Origin: Brachynemurus nebulosus
Taxonomy: Eukaryota > Arthropoda > Insecta > Neuroptera > Myrmeleontidae
DNA: 64,000 nucleotides
Assembly (NCBI GenBank): GCA_035578155.1
Contig: JAPWDM010000004.1
Coordinates: 39,442,803-39,506,802 of the forward strand
Reading direction: 5' to 3'
Part shown: one piece after another, positions 52,391 to 63,136 of the stretch
Layout of the letters: each line of letters opens with the position of its first letter
How positions within the stretch are numbered: the stretch's first letter is position 1
The notes under the pieces: generated by a model
Databases searched by the model: none
Told to the model about the DNA's origin: nothing
What the model saw: the letters and a program-made list of their open reading frames with translations, nothing else
Made by a program: the position numbers and the translations under genes

Positions 52391-52590
52391 TCATTATCTA
52401 AATCGTGGCTATGATGGTTAATCAAACTGACGGATAATATTCATATTTTTTGCAAACATATTCTTTATTTTAACGAAATATTTAGTTCTCTATAGGATTG
52501 CATGCGTTTAGAAACTAGGTTTTTATATTCTAATGCTAAAGAGGAAAATTTTTTTATTAGGCGTTGATGGATAAATATATAAAATAAAGG

Positions 52591-52985
52591 TTAAATACCC
52601 CTGTCGCAGCATCTGCATAACATAGCGAATTTCCAATCATAAAAGTTACTTTTTTTCGAAAACCCGCTTACCTAGAATAATGGTTCAAAATGTATTTTCT
52701 GTGATTTTCTTGGTTCTTTACCACAATGTAAAAAAAATTGGAAAAACTTTTAAATTTTGGCAAATTGTTTGCAAAAAACTCATTTTTTTGAGGTTTTTGG
52801 AATTGGACGTGTCTGACTGGAGAACTCATACAAAATTTTTGGACTTCCAACGTTTTATTGTTTTATTATATTTGCATCCCAAACTAGTATCTATCCTATA
52901 AATATAACAAGTTTCATCCAAAATGAATTTCTCGGAAATATAGGCACTTAAATTTTCGAAATTTCTAAATTAATTTAAAATAGAG
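52591..52985 (+). repeat. Satellite-plus-(TA)n family, short copy without satellite
   Basis: It begins with the family's left end (AAATACCCCTGTCGCAGCAT, CATAGCGAATTTCC at 52,594-52,635). It then has a body with TTTACCACAATGTAAAAAAA and GCAAAAAACTCATTTTTTTG that resembles 58,600-58,680 of copy 3, and closes near TTTTCGAAATTTC. The 120-bp repeats and the TA array are absent. Confidence 0.55.
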
Positions 52986-53094
52986 TTAGTCTCCAGAAAT
53001 TTTGTATTATGGTAAATTTAATTTAATAAATGACAAGTATATAAGTATAGTAATTATAAAGCATTCGCATAGAACAATAGTTTTAAGTATACAT

Positions 53095-53580
53095 GCACAT
53101 AAGCAAAATAATTTTTGAATTTTCCTGAAGGAAGGAAATATTTTCCCGTAATAAAAAGTATCCTAAATGTTGACGTAGGTAATAAGTTATCACTACACCA
53201 GATTTCATAAAAATCCGTTCAATAGTTTTCGCGTAATATGTGCACAGGCTCAAAAAAATTTTTTTTTCCTGTGGGAATGAGCCACTTTCCCGAAATAAAA
53301 AGTATCTGAGATGCTGACTCAGGTAATAAGTTATCACCACACCAAATTGCATCAAAATCCGTTCAATAGTTTTTGCGTACTGTATGCACATGCTCAACAT
53401 GGTTTTTCCATTTTCCCGTGGGAATGAGACCTTTTCTGGACGTAGAAAGTAGAAAGTATCTTAGATGTTGATCCGGGTAATAAGTTGTCAGCACACCAAA
53501 TTTCATTAAAATCCATCCAGTAGTTTTTGTTTGATGCGTGAACAGACGAACAGACAGACAGACAGACAGACAAAAATTTT
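53095..53580 (+). repeat. Tandem repeat, about 145-bp unit, with (GACA)n end
   Basis: Three units carry AAAAAGTATC (about 53,153, 53,297, 53,453) followed by GTAATAAGTTATCAC, CACCAAATTTCAT and AAAATCCGTTCAATAGTTTT. The last ends in ACAGACAGACAGACAGACAA (53,552). Sequences of the type CAAATTTCATxAAAATCxGTTCA followed by a GACA tail are common at the 3' ends of insect non-LTR/SINE repeats. A 105-codon minus frame here just translates the repeats and carries a duplicated YAKTIERI. Confidence 0.8.
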
Positions 53581-55520
53581 AAAAATCGCTGTTTTGATAT
53601 CTACATTGATAACTATTTACAGTATCTACACAATTTTTAAAAAATATTCCCTATACAGAAACGGTCTCGTTACATTTGTATTATATCTATAGATTACCTA
53701 TTAATGGCCCTTTATATAAAATATTAATTTTTTTTTCAAAATAAATCGCCCCCTGTTCTAGGAAATATATATTTTTTAAATTTTTATAAAATTTCTTATG
53801 AAAGTGAGCTTCTTAGACAATTTTATTTTCAAGAAAATGTATTAAAACATGAACATTTAAATGTTGGCAATTTCTGTATTGTGGCGCTATCGGTTGTCCG
53901 CGTTAGTTAACTACTTTATTTAAAAGTTCGAATAAAATTCCAGTCATTTTAATATTTTAATTGTTCAGGAACTTCAGTATCATAGAAGCAAGCAAAATAA
54001 TATTACAATTTATTTATGTAGATACATATATGATGGAAAGTTAAGAAAAGAAAATGTTTTTTTGGAAGTTCGTGTTTAAGGTAAAATCGAAAAAACTTGG
54101 AAAATTTAATTAGTAATTAATTTTTTTAAAAAATTTTTAGGTTTGGTTGTAAATGAATCTACTGTTGATCTTTTAATATGATACTGAACTATTCATTATT
54201 TAAAATGAAAAATTGTGTACTTATTAGATGATGAAAATAAAAAATTAGTAGTTTGAAAAACCGGAACAAATCGAAGTCAAAAGTCTGTCGGGACACCGGA
54301 GCTAGAACCGTGACAAATCCGGGAAAACCAAGACGTATGGACACTCTACACGGATTGTGAATGTTATAAACTTTAAGTTTTGATTTTTAAGCATATTATG
54401 AGTGAAATTGAAAATTAACAACGTGTGAAATTTGACATTTTAGTTAAAGTGCATATAAAATATAATACCTACATGTTTTTATAAAAATGCAAATATAAAT
54501 AAATGTTTTCTGTTTTTTTTTTTTTTTATTTTAATTGTTATTAATTATTTGGCTTTTTTAATAATTTAGAATTTTTCTGTCAAATGAATAAATTCTGAAA
54601 ATATGAATTTATGACATAATTTCAGTAAAAGTGAAAATGAAATTTTTCACCCACACTTTTGTAGTGCCAATGTACAACATCACTGGATCCCAATTTTCAA
54701 ATGGATAGATAATTTCAAACAATCACCCGCTAGTTAATTATCGCTAGATTTGATGCTAGAAAATTGAGAAAAAACAGGTCATATAGATTTTTTTTATTTA
54801 GATTTTATTTGTAATGATTGAATTACAAAATTCAAAAGGATGTTAAAAAATGTGTGTATTCACTATGAGCTTTTGCCTGTAGTAAATCCAGCTGCTCAAA
54901 ATCGGTTCCAATATATCAGTTGGTCAGGACGGCATTTGTACATAATTTTAATATTTTCTTTAAGAAATAGTATTTTTTTTTTTTAAATACTTGTTTGATT
55001 TTTTTAAGGCGAGTACTTTTTACGATGTGTGTTTACCAAATTCTACAAAATAATTAAAAAAAAAAACATTGTAACCCTACTATTTTGAAATTTTCAAAAA
55101 AATATCATGAAAATTACCTCATATATGCTTTTTCTGAGTTAATTATTGAAAAATATTCTATTTTCCGAGATTTTTAAGGTAAAACGAGCAGATGTATGTT
55201 TTTGTTAAACAAATTTCAGATCTTTAATACATTTTTGCCTTAAAATATTTAATATTTTCAAAAATGTATGATACAACTTGTCAAAATTTAAAATTATTTG
55301 TTTTGTTGTCAACAGAAAAAAAAAACTGAATGTGCAAATTTATTTACCACTAAAATGATGGGTTTACACATATAATTATAACGTAGTATTGTCATTTGGA
55401 TAGAAAATTACGTAAAAATACTATTGTTTGAATATGATTTAACGTAATTTTTATGCGATTGTCGCAAGCTCTTATTAATTTTAGGAAGGTGTAAACATCA
55501 TCTAAATTCTGATCATATCA
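53581..55520. other. AT-rich stretch, nothing recognised
   Basis: No gene was seen. A slightly G+C-richer patch at 54,265-54,352 (GGGACACCGGAGCTAGAACC) could be a hAT end but has no partner. Confidence 0.4.
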
Positions 55521-55868
55521 CATAAATACCCCTGTCGCAGCATCTGCATAACATAGCGAATTTCCAAATCTTGGGCACTGGCGGATCTCATCTAAGACCT
55601 GTACCTATTTAAAATAGTTTAGCTTTCTAAGAGTAAAAGAATTTTTAAAATCGGCTGGGTAATTAGTTTTGGTATTTTTGGGGACCCAAGAACCCGAACG
55701 AATTTTGTGCTGCATAGTTGTATCCATCTAAAATAATTTAGTTCTCTAGCAGTGAGAAATTTTTTAGCGTCGGTTCGATAGCTTATTACTGGCGTTTTCG
55801 GATCTGCAAGATCCCGGTGGACCTCATTAAAAAATCAGCTCGACCGTATATTCTAGGCGGACTTTATG

Positions 55869-55871
<3 letters not shown>

Positions 55872-55949
<78 letters not shown>
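55872..55949. repeat. (TA)n microsatellite
   Basis: A pure TA array between the leader and the satellite of copy 3. Confidence 0.97.
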
Positions 55950-55952
<3 letters not shown>

Positions 55953-55959
55953 AACCCGT

Positions 55960-57490
55960 TGTGTAGCATTCTACGCCGCATTTGCATCCGCAGGACAGCT
56001 GTGGATCTCAGATAACACAACCTGTACCTATCTAAAATAGTTTACCTCGGTAACAGTAAAATAGTTTCAAAATCGGTCAGTTATTTTATTTTTGACACTT
56101 TTAGGTCCTACTGACACTGTCAGACCTTACATAACGTAATCTATATGTATCTAAAATAGCTTAGCTCCCCAACAGTGAAAAAATTTTCAAAATCGGTCGG
56201 TTAGTTTATTTTTGACACTTTTGGATCTGATGGACCCTGGCAGACTTTACATAACGTAATCTATATTTATCTAAAATAGTTTAGCTCTGTAAGAGTGAAA
56301 AAATTTTCAAAATCGGTCGGTTAGTTTATTTTTACCACTTTTGGGTCCCATGGACCCTGGCGGACCCTAAATAACGTAACGTATGTCTATCTAAAATAGC
56401 TTAGTTCCCCAACAGTGAAAAAATTTTCAAAAACGGTCGGTTAGTTTATTTTTGACACTTTTGGATCCCATGGACCCTGGCAGACCTTACATAACGTAAT
56501 CTATATTTATCTAAAATAGTTTAGCTCTGTAACTGTGAAAAAATTTTCAAAATCGGTCGGTTAGTTTATTTTTGACACTTTTGGACTTTTGGATCCCATG
56601 GACCCTGGCAGACCTTACATAACGTAATCTATATTTATCTAAAATAGTTTAGCTCTGTAACAGTGAAAAAATTTTCAAATCGGTCAGTTAGTTTATTTTT
56701 GACACTTTTGGGTTCTATGGACCCTAGTGGACCTTACATAACGTAATTTATATTTATCTAAAATAGTTTAGCTCTGTAACAGTGAAAAAATTTTCAAAAT
56801 CGGTCAGTTAGTTTATTTTTGACACTTCTGGGTCCTATGGACCCTGGCAGACCTTACATAACGGAATCTATATTTTATCTAAAACAGTTTAGTTCTGTAA
56901 CAGTGAAAAATTTTCGAAATCGATCAGGCAGTTTATTTTTGACACTTTTGGGTCCTTTGGACCCAGGCGGGACCTTACATACGTAATCGATATTTATCTA
57001 AAATAGTTTAGCTCTGTACAGTGAAAAAATTTTCAAAATCGGTCAGTTAGTTTATTTTTGACACTTTTGGGTCCTGTGGACCCTGGCGGACTTTACATAA
57101 TGTATTCTAAATCTATCTAAAATAGTTTAGCTCTGTAACAGTGAAGATTTTTTTAAAATTGGTCGTTTAGTTTATTTTTTACAATTATGGGATCAGTAAA
57201 TCCTGGCGAAACTCATACAAGTCTAGTACTCTAACAGTAAGAAAAGGGTTCTAAGGATCTCATATAACTTATGGCAGTCCGTAAGCTTCTTGCGGACATC
57301 ATTTAATTAATTAATTCAAATACTTTAACTTACTAACTGTGAAAAAATTTTTAAAATCGATTGGTTAATTAATTTCTGGCCTTTTTAGGTCCCGAAAACC
57401 TTGACCTCACATAAAATACCTTAAATCCATTTGAAATGGTTTAATTTTTTAACATTATTAATTATTAGTGAAAAAATTTTCAAAATCGAT
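55960..57490 (+). repeat. 120-bp satellite array
   Basis: The anchor GTGAAAAAATTTTCAAAA recurs at 56,175, 56,295, 56,415 and 56,535 (exactly 120 bp apart), then about 56,663, 56,782, 56,903 (a variant), 57,021 and more diverged beyond. Each unit also carries TTAGTTTATTTTTGACACTT, GACCCTGGC(A/G)GAC and CATAACGTAATCTATA. One unit has a small internal duplication (GGACTTTTGGATC, about 56,584). The same monomer occurs at 22.8-23.6, 26.8-27.0 and 49.0-50.0 kb. Confidence 0.95.
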
Positions 57491-58149
57491 TCAAAATATT
57501 TTTCCTTGCGTACATATGTACATTATACATATTTTGTTTTGTTTCATATATTTAATAATATTATATCATAACATAATCTTCAATTTCTTGTTTACTTAAA
57601 AATTCAATAAAAAAAAAAAAAATTCTTCATCACATTAGCTTAGAAAATCTGTTTAATTTACATTTTTTAACATGAGATAGAACCATGCTAATTATAATGC
57701 AATAAATGAGAAACAAAACTCTATACATGTATGTGTGTTATAACACATATATGTGAATATTGTTCACTTGTTCTCACAAAATTCTTTAATCAAAAAGTGA
57801 AATATTTTTATACTTCATAAAGAACTGAGATAGAAATATAAATTACTTATTACAATGACAAAGAGAGCAAAATAAGCCAATAGTGAAAATTACAATTTTC
57901 TCGAAAACTACTTAACATAGAAAGAAAATTATAAGAGCATTTTCTTCATAATTTTTTTTTTCCTTTTCAACGATGTAAAAATCGAACTGTCTTATGATAG
58001 GATCGAATGATAAAAAATGGCCAGAAAACCTACTTCTGGGCATCCGACGTGTCTGGCTAACGAACTTAGCCAAGCCAATTCAGAATCCAGTCCGCACACA
58101 AAATTTCATAAGCGTTAGACGTTTGGTTCGAGAGTTATCGTGGGAACAC

Positions 58150-58154
<5 letters not shown>

Positions 58155-58194
<40 letters not shown>
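58155..58194. repeat. (TA)n microsatellite
   Basis: A short TA array in the first closing segment of copy 3, directly after a block ending GTTATCGTGGGAACACATAA. Confidence 0.95.
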
Positions 58195-58197
<3 letters not shown>

Positions 58198-58813
58198 TTT
58201 AGTGAATATCATTTTCATATTCTAGGGACCTCAAAACAGATTTCTGCCATAGTCCCGGACTCAGATTGCGTCATGAGACCTACTGTAATAGCTGAATTTT
58301 GAGTTTTCGAAATTCCCTAAAAACTGCGCCGTGATTTTTTATCTAAAAGAAAATGGAATAGAGATACATTATAAAAACATTTAACTGACAAAGAAAAAGA
58401 ATATAGCCGAATCGTTAAATTGGATCAAAAAAATCATGACACGCTACTTAAAAAGCGGTTTTTTTTCGAATTTAGCTCGTAAAAAATGAGACAGAAGAAA
58501 AAAGAATGCGAGTGCGAGTGAAATGGAGAACGACATATTTCCTAGTTTTTCTCGAAAAATAAGCAATTTAGAGCAACGGTATAAAAACATTTTTTATGCA
58601 TTTTACCTTTTACTATGGCTTGGTGTAAAAAAAAATTTGAAAAATTGCTTAATTCTGGCAAAAAACTCATTTTGTTGACAAAAAACGCCCGGAAAACCTA
58701 CTTCTGGGCATCCGACGTGTCTGGCTAACGAACTCATCCAACGATTTGGAAAATCTAATTCGCACACAAAATTTCATAAGCATTAAACGTTTCGTTCGAA
58801 AGTTATCGCGCGG

Positions 58814-58915
<102 letters not shown>

Positions 58916-59040
58916 TTTAGTGAATATCATTTTCGTATTCTAGGGACCTCAAAACATATTTCTGATATGGTCCCGGGCTTAGGTCGCACCATGACACCTG
59001 GCATAAAAGCTGAATTTCCAGTTTTGGAAATTCGCTTAAA

Positions 59041-59902
59041 AGTGACGGCCGCTCGAAGTTTTTCTGTACTATATATTCTTCTTTTGGGACTTAATCAAAT
59101 CTACCAAAAGGAACAGAAATAACACAATTACTTAACAAAGAAATTTTCCTATAATTTTTAACACATTTTGACAAGCAAAAATTAATTTAAATAAATTAAA
59201 ATATTCTCACCTCCAATGGGAATAATTATAAAATTGAACGCATAATTTTTATGAATATAAATAGAACAAGTATAACCTGTACGGTGTTGAGGCAAACAAA
59301 TTAATTTCGTTTATATCAACAACACTTTCAAAATAGAAAAGGAAAAAAGAGTACATTTTGAACGAGGAAAAAAGAGTAACACATATAAATAATAATAAAA
59401 ACACACAATTTCGAAAGTAACGTTTGAAACGCGTTCTGGTATTCCTACGCTTTTCTACTGTTTTTTTCTATAAAAAAAAAATCTTATTTTGTTTTTTAAA
59501 TGAATCTCTCGGGTATTATTTTGAACAGTGATGGTGTGGTTTTGAAAAACTTCACCGATGGTGCAACTAATATACACTCCCTGGAGATTAGGTTGAATGT
59601 TTTTTAAAAGATATTTATTTTAAATCTCTTTGCAGTTATTTTGTTTTCGTAAATAAAATCACTTCTCTTTTTTTACATTTTCATTCTATTTTTTCAAATA
59701 CTTTTTTTTCTGAATTGAACGTTTGGTAAAAGATTAAACATTATTGCCTTTTTAATTAATGGAATTCATTTCTTTAAAAATTTTTTATACAAATTTTTTT
59801 TACTTTTGTTCGCTAATATTAATGAATTTTTCTTGAAAAACATTAAATATTCAAAACGTTAATTATGTGTTTTGACTTTATTCTTCTCTTTTTTTGTTTT
59901 AG
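59041..59902. other. AT-rich stretch upstream of a candidate exon
   Basis: No recognised feature apart from a long T-rich stretch at 59,880-59,902, which forms the polypyrimidine tract of the next feature. Confidence 0.4.
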
Positions 59903-59972
59903 ATTTAAATGCAACGTGTCCAACCTTATGTCAAATGGGCTGTGTTCGAGTTAATCTTCCATAATCTGAAAG
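59903..59972 (+). other. Candidate 70-bp exon with strong splice sites
   Basis: TTCTTCTCTTTTTTTGTTTT followed by AG (59,901-59,902) is a strong acceptor, and CTGAAAG|GTAAGC at 59,972/59,973 is a near-consensus donor. The 70-bp block between is richer in G+C than its flanks. One frame gives a Cys-rich peptide (LNATCPTLCQMGCVRVNLP) and then a stop, so it could be a non-coding, terminal-coding or alternative exon. No neighbouring exons were identified. Chance pairs of splice-like sites are common, hence the low confidence. Confidence 0.35.
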
Positions 59973-60561
59973 GTAAGCTTCGAAACTTATCGTAAATTTT
60001 CATAAACAAAAATTCTATAAATTCTGGAAAAATGTGTTTCAAACCTAGAATACGTTTACTTTTTCTTACTGTAAAAGCTAAATTATTATCAAGAATGTAC
60101 ACTGATTAACTCCGTTTCGAATTTAGTTGACATTTAAATACGCCATTTTTAAGAAAACAACACACAGACCTATTATATGCAGCCAAAGTTTCCTGGTCTG
60201 CAAGTGTTAATAAATGTTCGAGAAGAAGCAGTAATCTCTTCTTTAGGGGCTGGTTACACCTCGTGAACGTGGGTCTTGGCCGATAAAAAAAATATGGTTC
60301 CCTTATGTTTGACTATTCTACACACCAGAAAAGTTTCAAGAAGATTGGCGATTGGCACTTGGGAAGTGTTACTTGATGTTTCGTATTGCGTGCCTTGATT
60401 TTGAATTTTTATCGCGATCTTAAATCAGTTTAATATTGGATTGCAGATTCTACAATTTAAAATCAAAGTCTCGCCGGGTAATCATATGGGATTTCGGCCC
60501 AGCGGCGTTTTCGGCTATTCTTTTTCACGAGTGTTGCTTATGGTGAGTAATCTTTGAAAAT
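59973..60561. other. AT-rich stretch, nothing recognised
   Basis: No gene or repeat pair was identified. It would be intronic if the preceding exon is real. Confidence 0.4.
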
Positions 60562-61802
60562 ATAGGTATTAGACCCCTACCCCTTATATTGTCTGAGATA
60601 TGGGGGTAACAACCCTTAAATTTAAAATTTTTTTCTTCAAAACTATTGAAGATAATTAGATGAAATTAACAGAGGATGTTGATATGGAGTAGCTTTATAT
60701 TATACAATTTTTTCACTTTCGTATGACGTCATTTACTACATTAAAATAATAACTGAATTTTTGAGGGTGCGTGTTTTAGACCACCGCTTGAGTGGCACTT
60801 ACCAAGAAAACATATGTTAGTTGGCATAGTTATCGTGTGTAGAAATTTCAACAAGGTCAGATTGGTGGAAGGTGTCTTAAAGATTATAAATTCAGGTTAA
60901 GTAACAATAAGACACCCCCACGAAAAAAACCAAAGTCGTAATCTGGCTTACTGAACCCCCCCCCCCCCCCCAATTTAAGTGAGATTTAATGCGATTTTAT
61001 CGACTCTCCCATTTCAAGCTCACGTATTTAATGGATGTTCCCTAAGGAGTTGAAACTTCCCAAATTCACAAGAAGTATTAGAAAACCTTTTAAGACCAGA
61101 AAGATGCACTTTACAGATGCACTTGTAAACTAGAAGTTGTCATTGAGTAAATCTATGTGCAGAGAGATTTAAAAGAGTTGTATAGGGCGAATCAACCCTT
61201 TCGGTAAATGTTACATCCTTGTTGGAAACTTTGGAAATAATATAAGGGCACGAGGATTGTAAAATGTCTATTCTTATTCCTTTCTGCAATGATATTGATA
61301 ACTTTACACCTATTTAAGGGATATTTGTGGCTCTGTACAAAAATTCACGTGGCATAAGAATTTTTTTGACCCCATATTCGTACTCAACACCGAAAAATGC
61401 ATAAAAATACCATAGTCAGTCATCCATATCACGACCATGGTTTTTTTCGTAGGAGTATCTTATTGTTACTTAACCTGAATTTATAGTTTTTTTAAGACCT
61501 TCCACCAATCTGACTTTGTTGAAATTTCTATATATGGTAACTGTATGGAGCTGTAACTTCTATGGAGCCAAATAACATATATTTTTTGGTAGGTGTCACT
61601 CAAAGGGTTGGTCTTAAACACGCACCCTCAAAAATTTAGTTATTATTTTAATGTAGAAAATGACGTCATACGAATGTAAAAAAATTTATCTAATTATCTA
61701 ATTATCTTCAATAGTACTGAAGAAAAAAATTTTAAAGTTAAGGATTGTTACTCCCATATCTCTGACAATATACTCGTAGGGGGGTAAAGGTCTAATACCT
61801 AT
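60562..61802. mobile_element. Foldback element, 1.24 kb, about 370-bp arms
   Basis: The left end ATAGGTATTAGACC is mirrored by GGTCTAATACCTAT at 61,789-61,802. The arms (60,562-60,932 and 61,438-61,802) pair with modest divergence and include TGAGGGTGCGTGTTT and GTTACTTAACCTGAATTTAT. The loop of about 505 bp has a poly-C run (60,957-60,972) and no recognised frame. Its right end lies 2 bp from the 12-bp direct repeat that begins the tRNA-like array. Confidence 0.85.
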
Positions 61803-61851
61803 GCTACAACACGGGAAATTAAAAATCACAAAGTAATTGAAAAAATTATCC

Positions 61852-61924
61852 GGATCGGCCGGGAATCGAACCCAGGATCTCCTGGTAACTAGCCAGGCGT
61901 GCTACCCACTACACCAATCGATCC
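61852..61924 (-). tRNA. tRNA-like sequence, anticodon position AGT (unit 1)
   Basis: On the minus strand: acceptor GGATCGA with CCGATCC (six of seven pairs), A box TTGGTGTAGTGGGTAGC, anticodon arm CCTGG-CTAGTTA-CCAGG (five pairs, anticodon AGT, read as Thr), and T arm CTGGG-TTCGATT-CCCGG. The length is 73. It folds well but belongs to a repeat array, so it may be a SINE head rather than a working tRNA gene. Confidence 0.55.
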
Positions 61925-62215
61925 TATGCTCGGTAAGCGTCCGAGCCGGACACCCATTCAATCACCTATGTGTATATTAGTACTCTCTCTGATTCGAGAA
62001 ACAGTTACAATTTTAATTTCAAATATTATCGAGTGCTTGTGAGACATTACTACGTATGACAAAATTTTTTTGCATTTTCAACACACGCAGCATTGATATT
62101 TTCACTTATCGTTCAGCTAAACTGAAACTTTAAGCACTCGATTTCCTTGGTATAGTATGACCAAAAACCACATGTAAATTAAATAAAAATGACAAAGTGA
62201 TTGAAAAAATTATCC

Positions 62216-62287
62216 GGATCGACCGGGAATCGAACCCGGGTGCTCCTGGTAACTAGCCAGGCGTACTAACGACTACACCGACGATCC
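62216..62287 (-). tRNA. tRNA-like sequence, anticodon position AGT (unit 2)
   Basis: Acceptor GGATCGT with TCGATCC, anticodon arm CCTGG-CTAGTTA-CCAGG, and a fully paired T arm CCGGG-TTCGATT-CCCGG. The A box carries one change (GTAGTCGTTAG), which would alter the conserved D-loop GG. Confidence 0.5.
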
Positions 62288-62573
62288 TATGCTCGGCAAG
62301 CGTCCGAGCCGGACACCCATTCAATCACCTATGTGTATATTAGTACTCTCTCTGATTCGAGAAACAGTTACAATTTTAATTTCAAATATTATCGAGTGCT
62401 TGTGAGACATTACTACGTATGACAAACTTTTTTTGCATTTCAACACACGCAGCATTGATATGTTCACTTATCGTTCAGCTAAACTGAAACTTTAAACACT
62501 CGATTTCCTTGGTATAGTATGACCAAAAACCACATGTAAATTAAAAATGACAAAGTGATTGAAAAAATTATCC

Positions 62574-62645
62574 GGATCGACCGGGAATGGAACCCAGGTC
62601 CTCCTGGTAACTAGCCAGGCGTGCTAACCACTACACCGACGATTC
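62574..62645 (-). tRNA. tRNA-like sequence, damaged B box (unit 3)
   Basis: Same arms as its neighbours, with anticodon AGT, but the T loop reads TTCCATT instead of TTCGATT and the acceptor begins GAATCGT. The lost G in the B box should weaken pol III transcription. Confidence 0.45.
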
Positions 62646-62850
62646 TATGCTCGGCAAGCGTCCGAGCCGAACACCCATTCAATCACCTATGTGTATATTA
62701 GTACTCTCTCTGATTCGAGAAACAGTTACAATTTTAATTTCAAATATTATCGAGTGCTTGGGAGACATTACTACGTATGACAAACTTCTGTTTGCATTTC
62801 AACACACGCAGTATTGATATGTTCACTTATCGTTCAGCTTGCCGAGCATA

Positions 62851-62922
62851 GAATCGTTGGTGTAGTGGTTAGCACGCTTGGCTAGTTACCAGGAGATCCT
62901 GGGTTCGATTCCCGGTCGATCC
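62851..62922 (+). tRNA. tRNA-like sequence, anticodon position AGT (unit 4, plus strand)
   Basis: Acceptor GAATCGT with TCGATCC (two mismatches), A box TTGGTGTAGTGGTTAGC, anticodon arm CTTGG-CTAGTTA-CCAGG (one G-T pair), and T arm CTGGG-TTCGATT-CCCGG with an intact B box. It is inverted relative to units 1-3. Confidence 0.5.
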
Positions 62923-63136
62923 GGATAATTTTTTCAATCACTTTGTGATTTTTAATTTACATGTGGTTTTTGGTCATACTATACCAAGGAAAGCGAGTGC
63001 TTCAAGTTTCAGTTTAGCTAAACGATAAGTGAACATATCAATACTGCGTGTGTTGAAATGCAAACAAACGTTTGTCATACGTAGTAATGTCTCACAAGCA
63101 CTCGATCATATTTGTAATTAAAATTACAACACGGGA

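Larger units (their letters stand above)
61805..63136. mobile_element. Composite array of tRNA-like (SINE-like) units flanked by a 12-bp direct repeat
   Basis: TACAACACGGGA stands at 61,805-61,816 and again at 63,125-63,136. Between are three head-to-tail units of about 360 bp on the minus strand, each a tRNA-like gene plus a unique body (ACTTTGT, ACATGTGGTTTTTGGTCATA, CATACGTAGTAATGTCTCAC, GTGTCCGGCTCGGACGCTTG). A fourth, shorter unit on the plus strand is joined at 62,839. Pol III promoter boxes are present in every unit, with a damaged B box in the third. Flanking direct repeats of this length are typical of target-primed reverse transcription. Confidence 0.8.

Noticed and set aside
53083..53400. 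105-codon minus-strand frame with internally repeated peptide
   Set aside because: The peptide repeat simply mirrors the DNA tandem repeat. The nucleotide sequence, not the protein, is what is shared with other insect repeats.
53546..53575. (GACA)n tract as an independent microsatellite
   Set aside because: It is the 3' end of the adjacent tandem-repeat element rather than a separate feature.
54265..54352. G+C-richer patch as a possible hAT element
   Set aside because: No matching opposite end or target duplication was found, so it was not called.
55960..57490. CRISPR-like regular repeat spacing
   Set aside because: The whole 120-bp unit is repeated, with no unique spacers, no cas genes, and a eukaryotic setting. 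It is a satellite.
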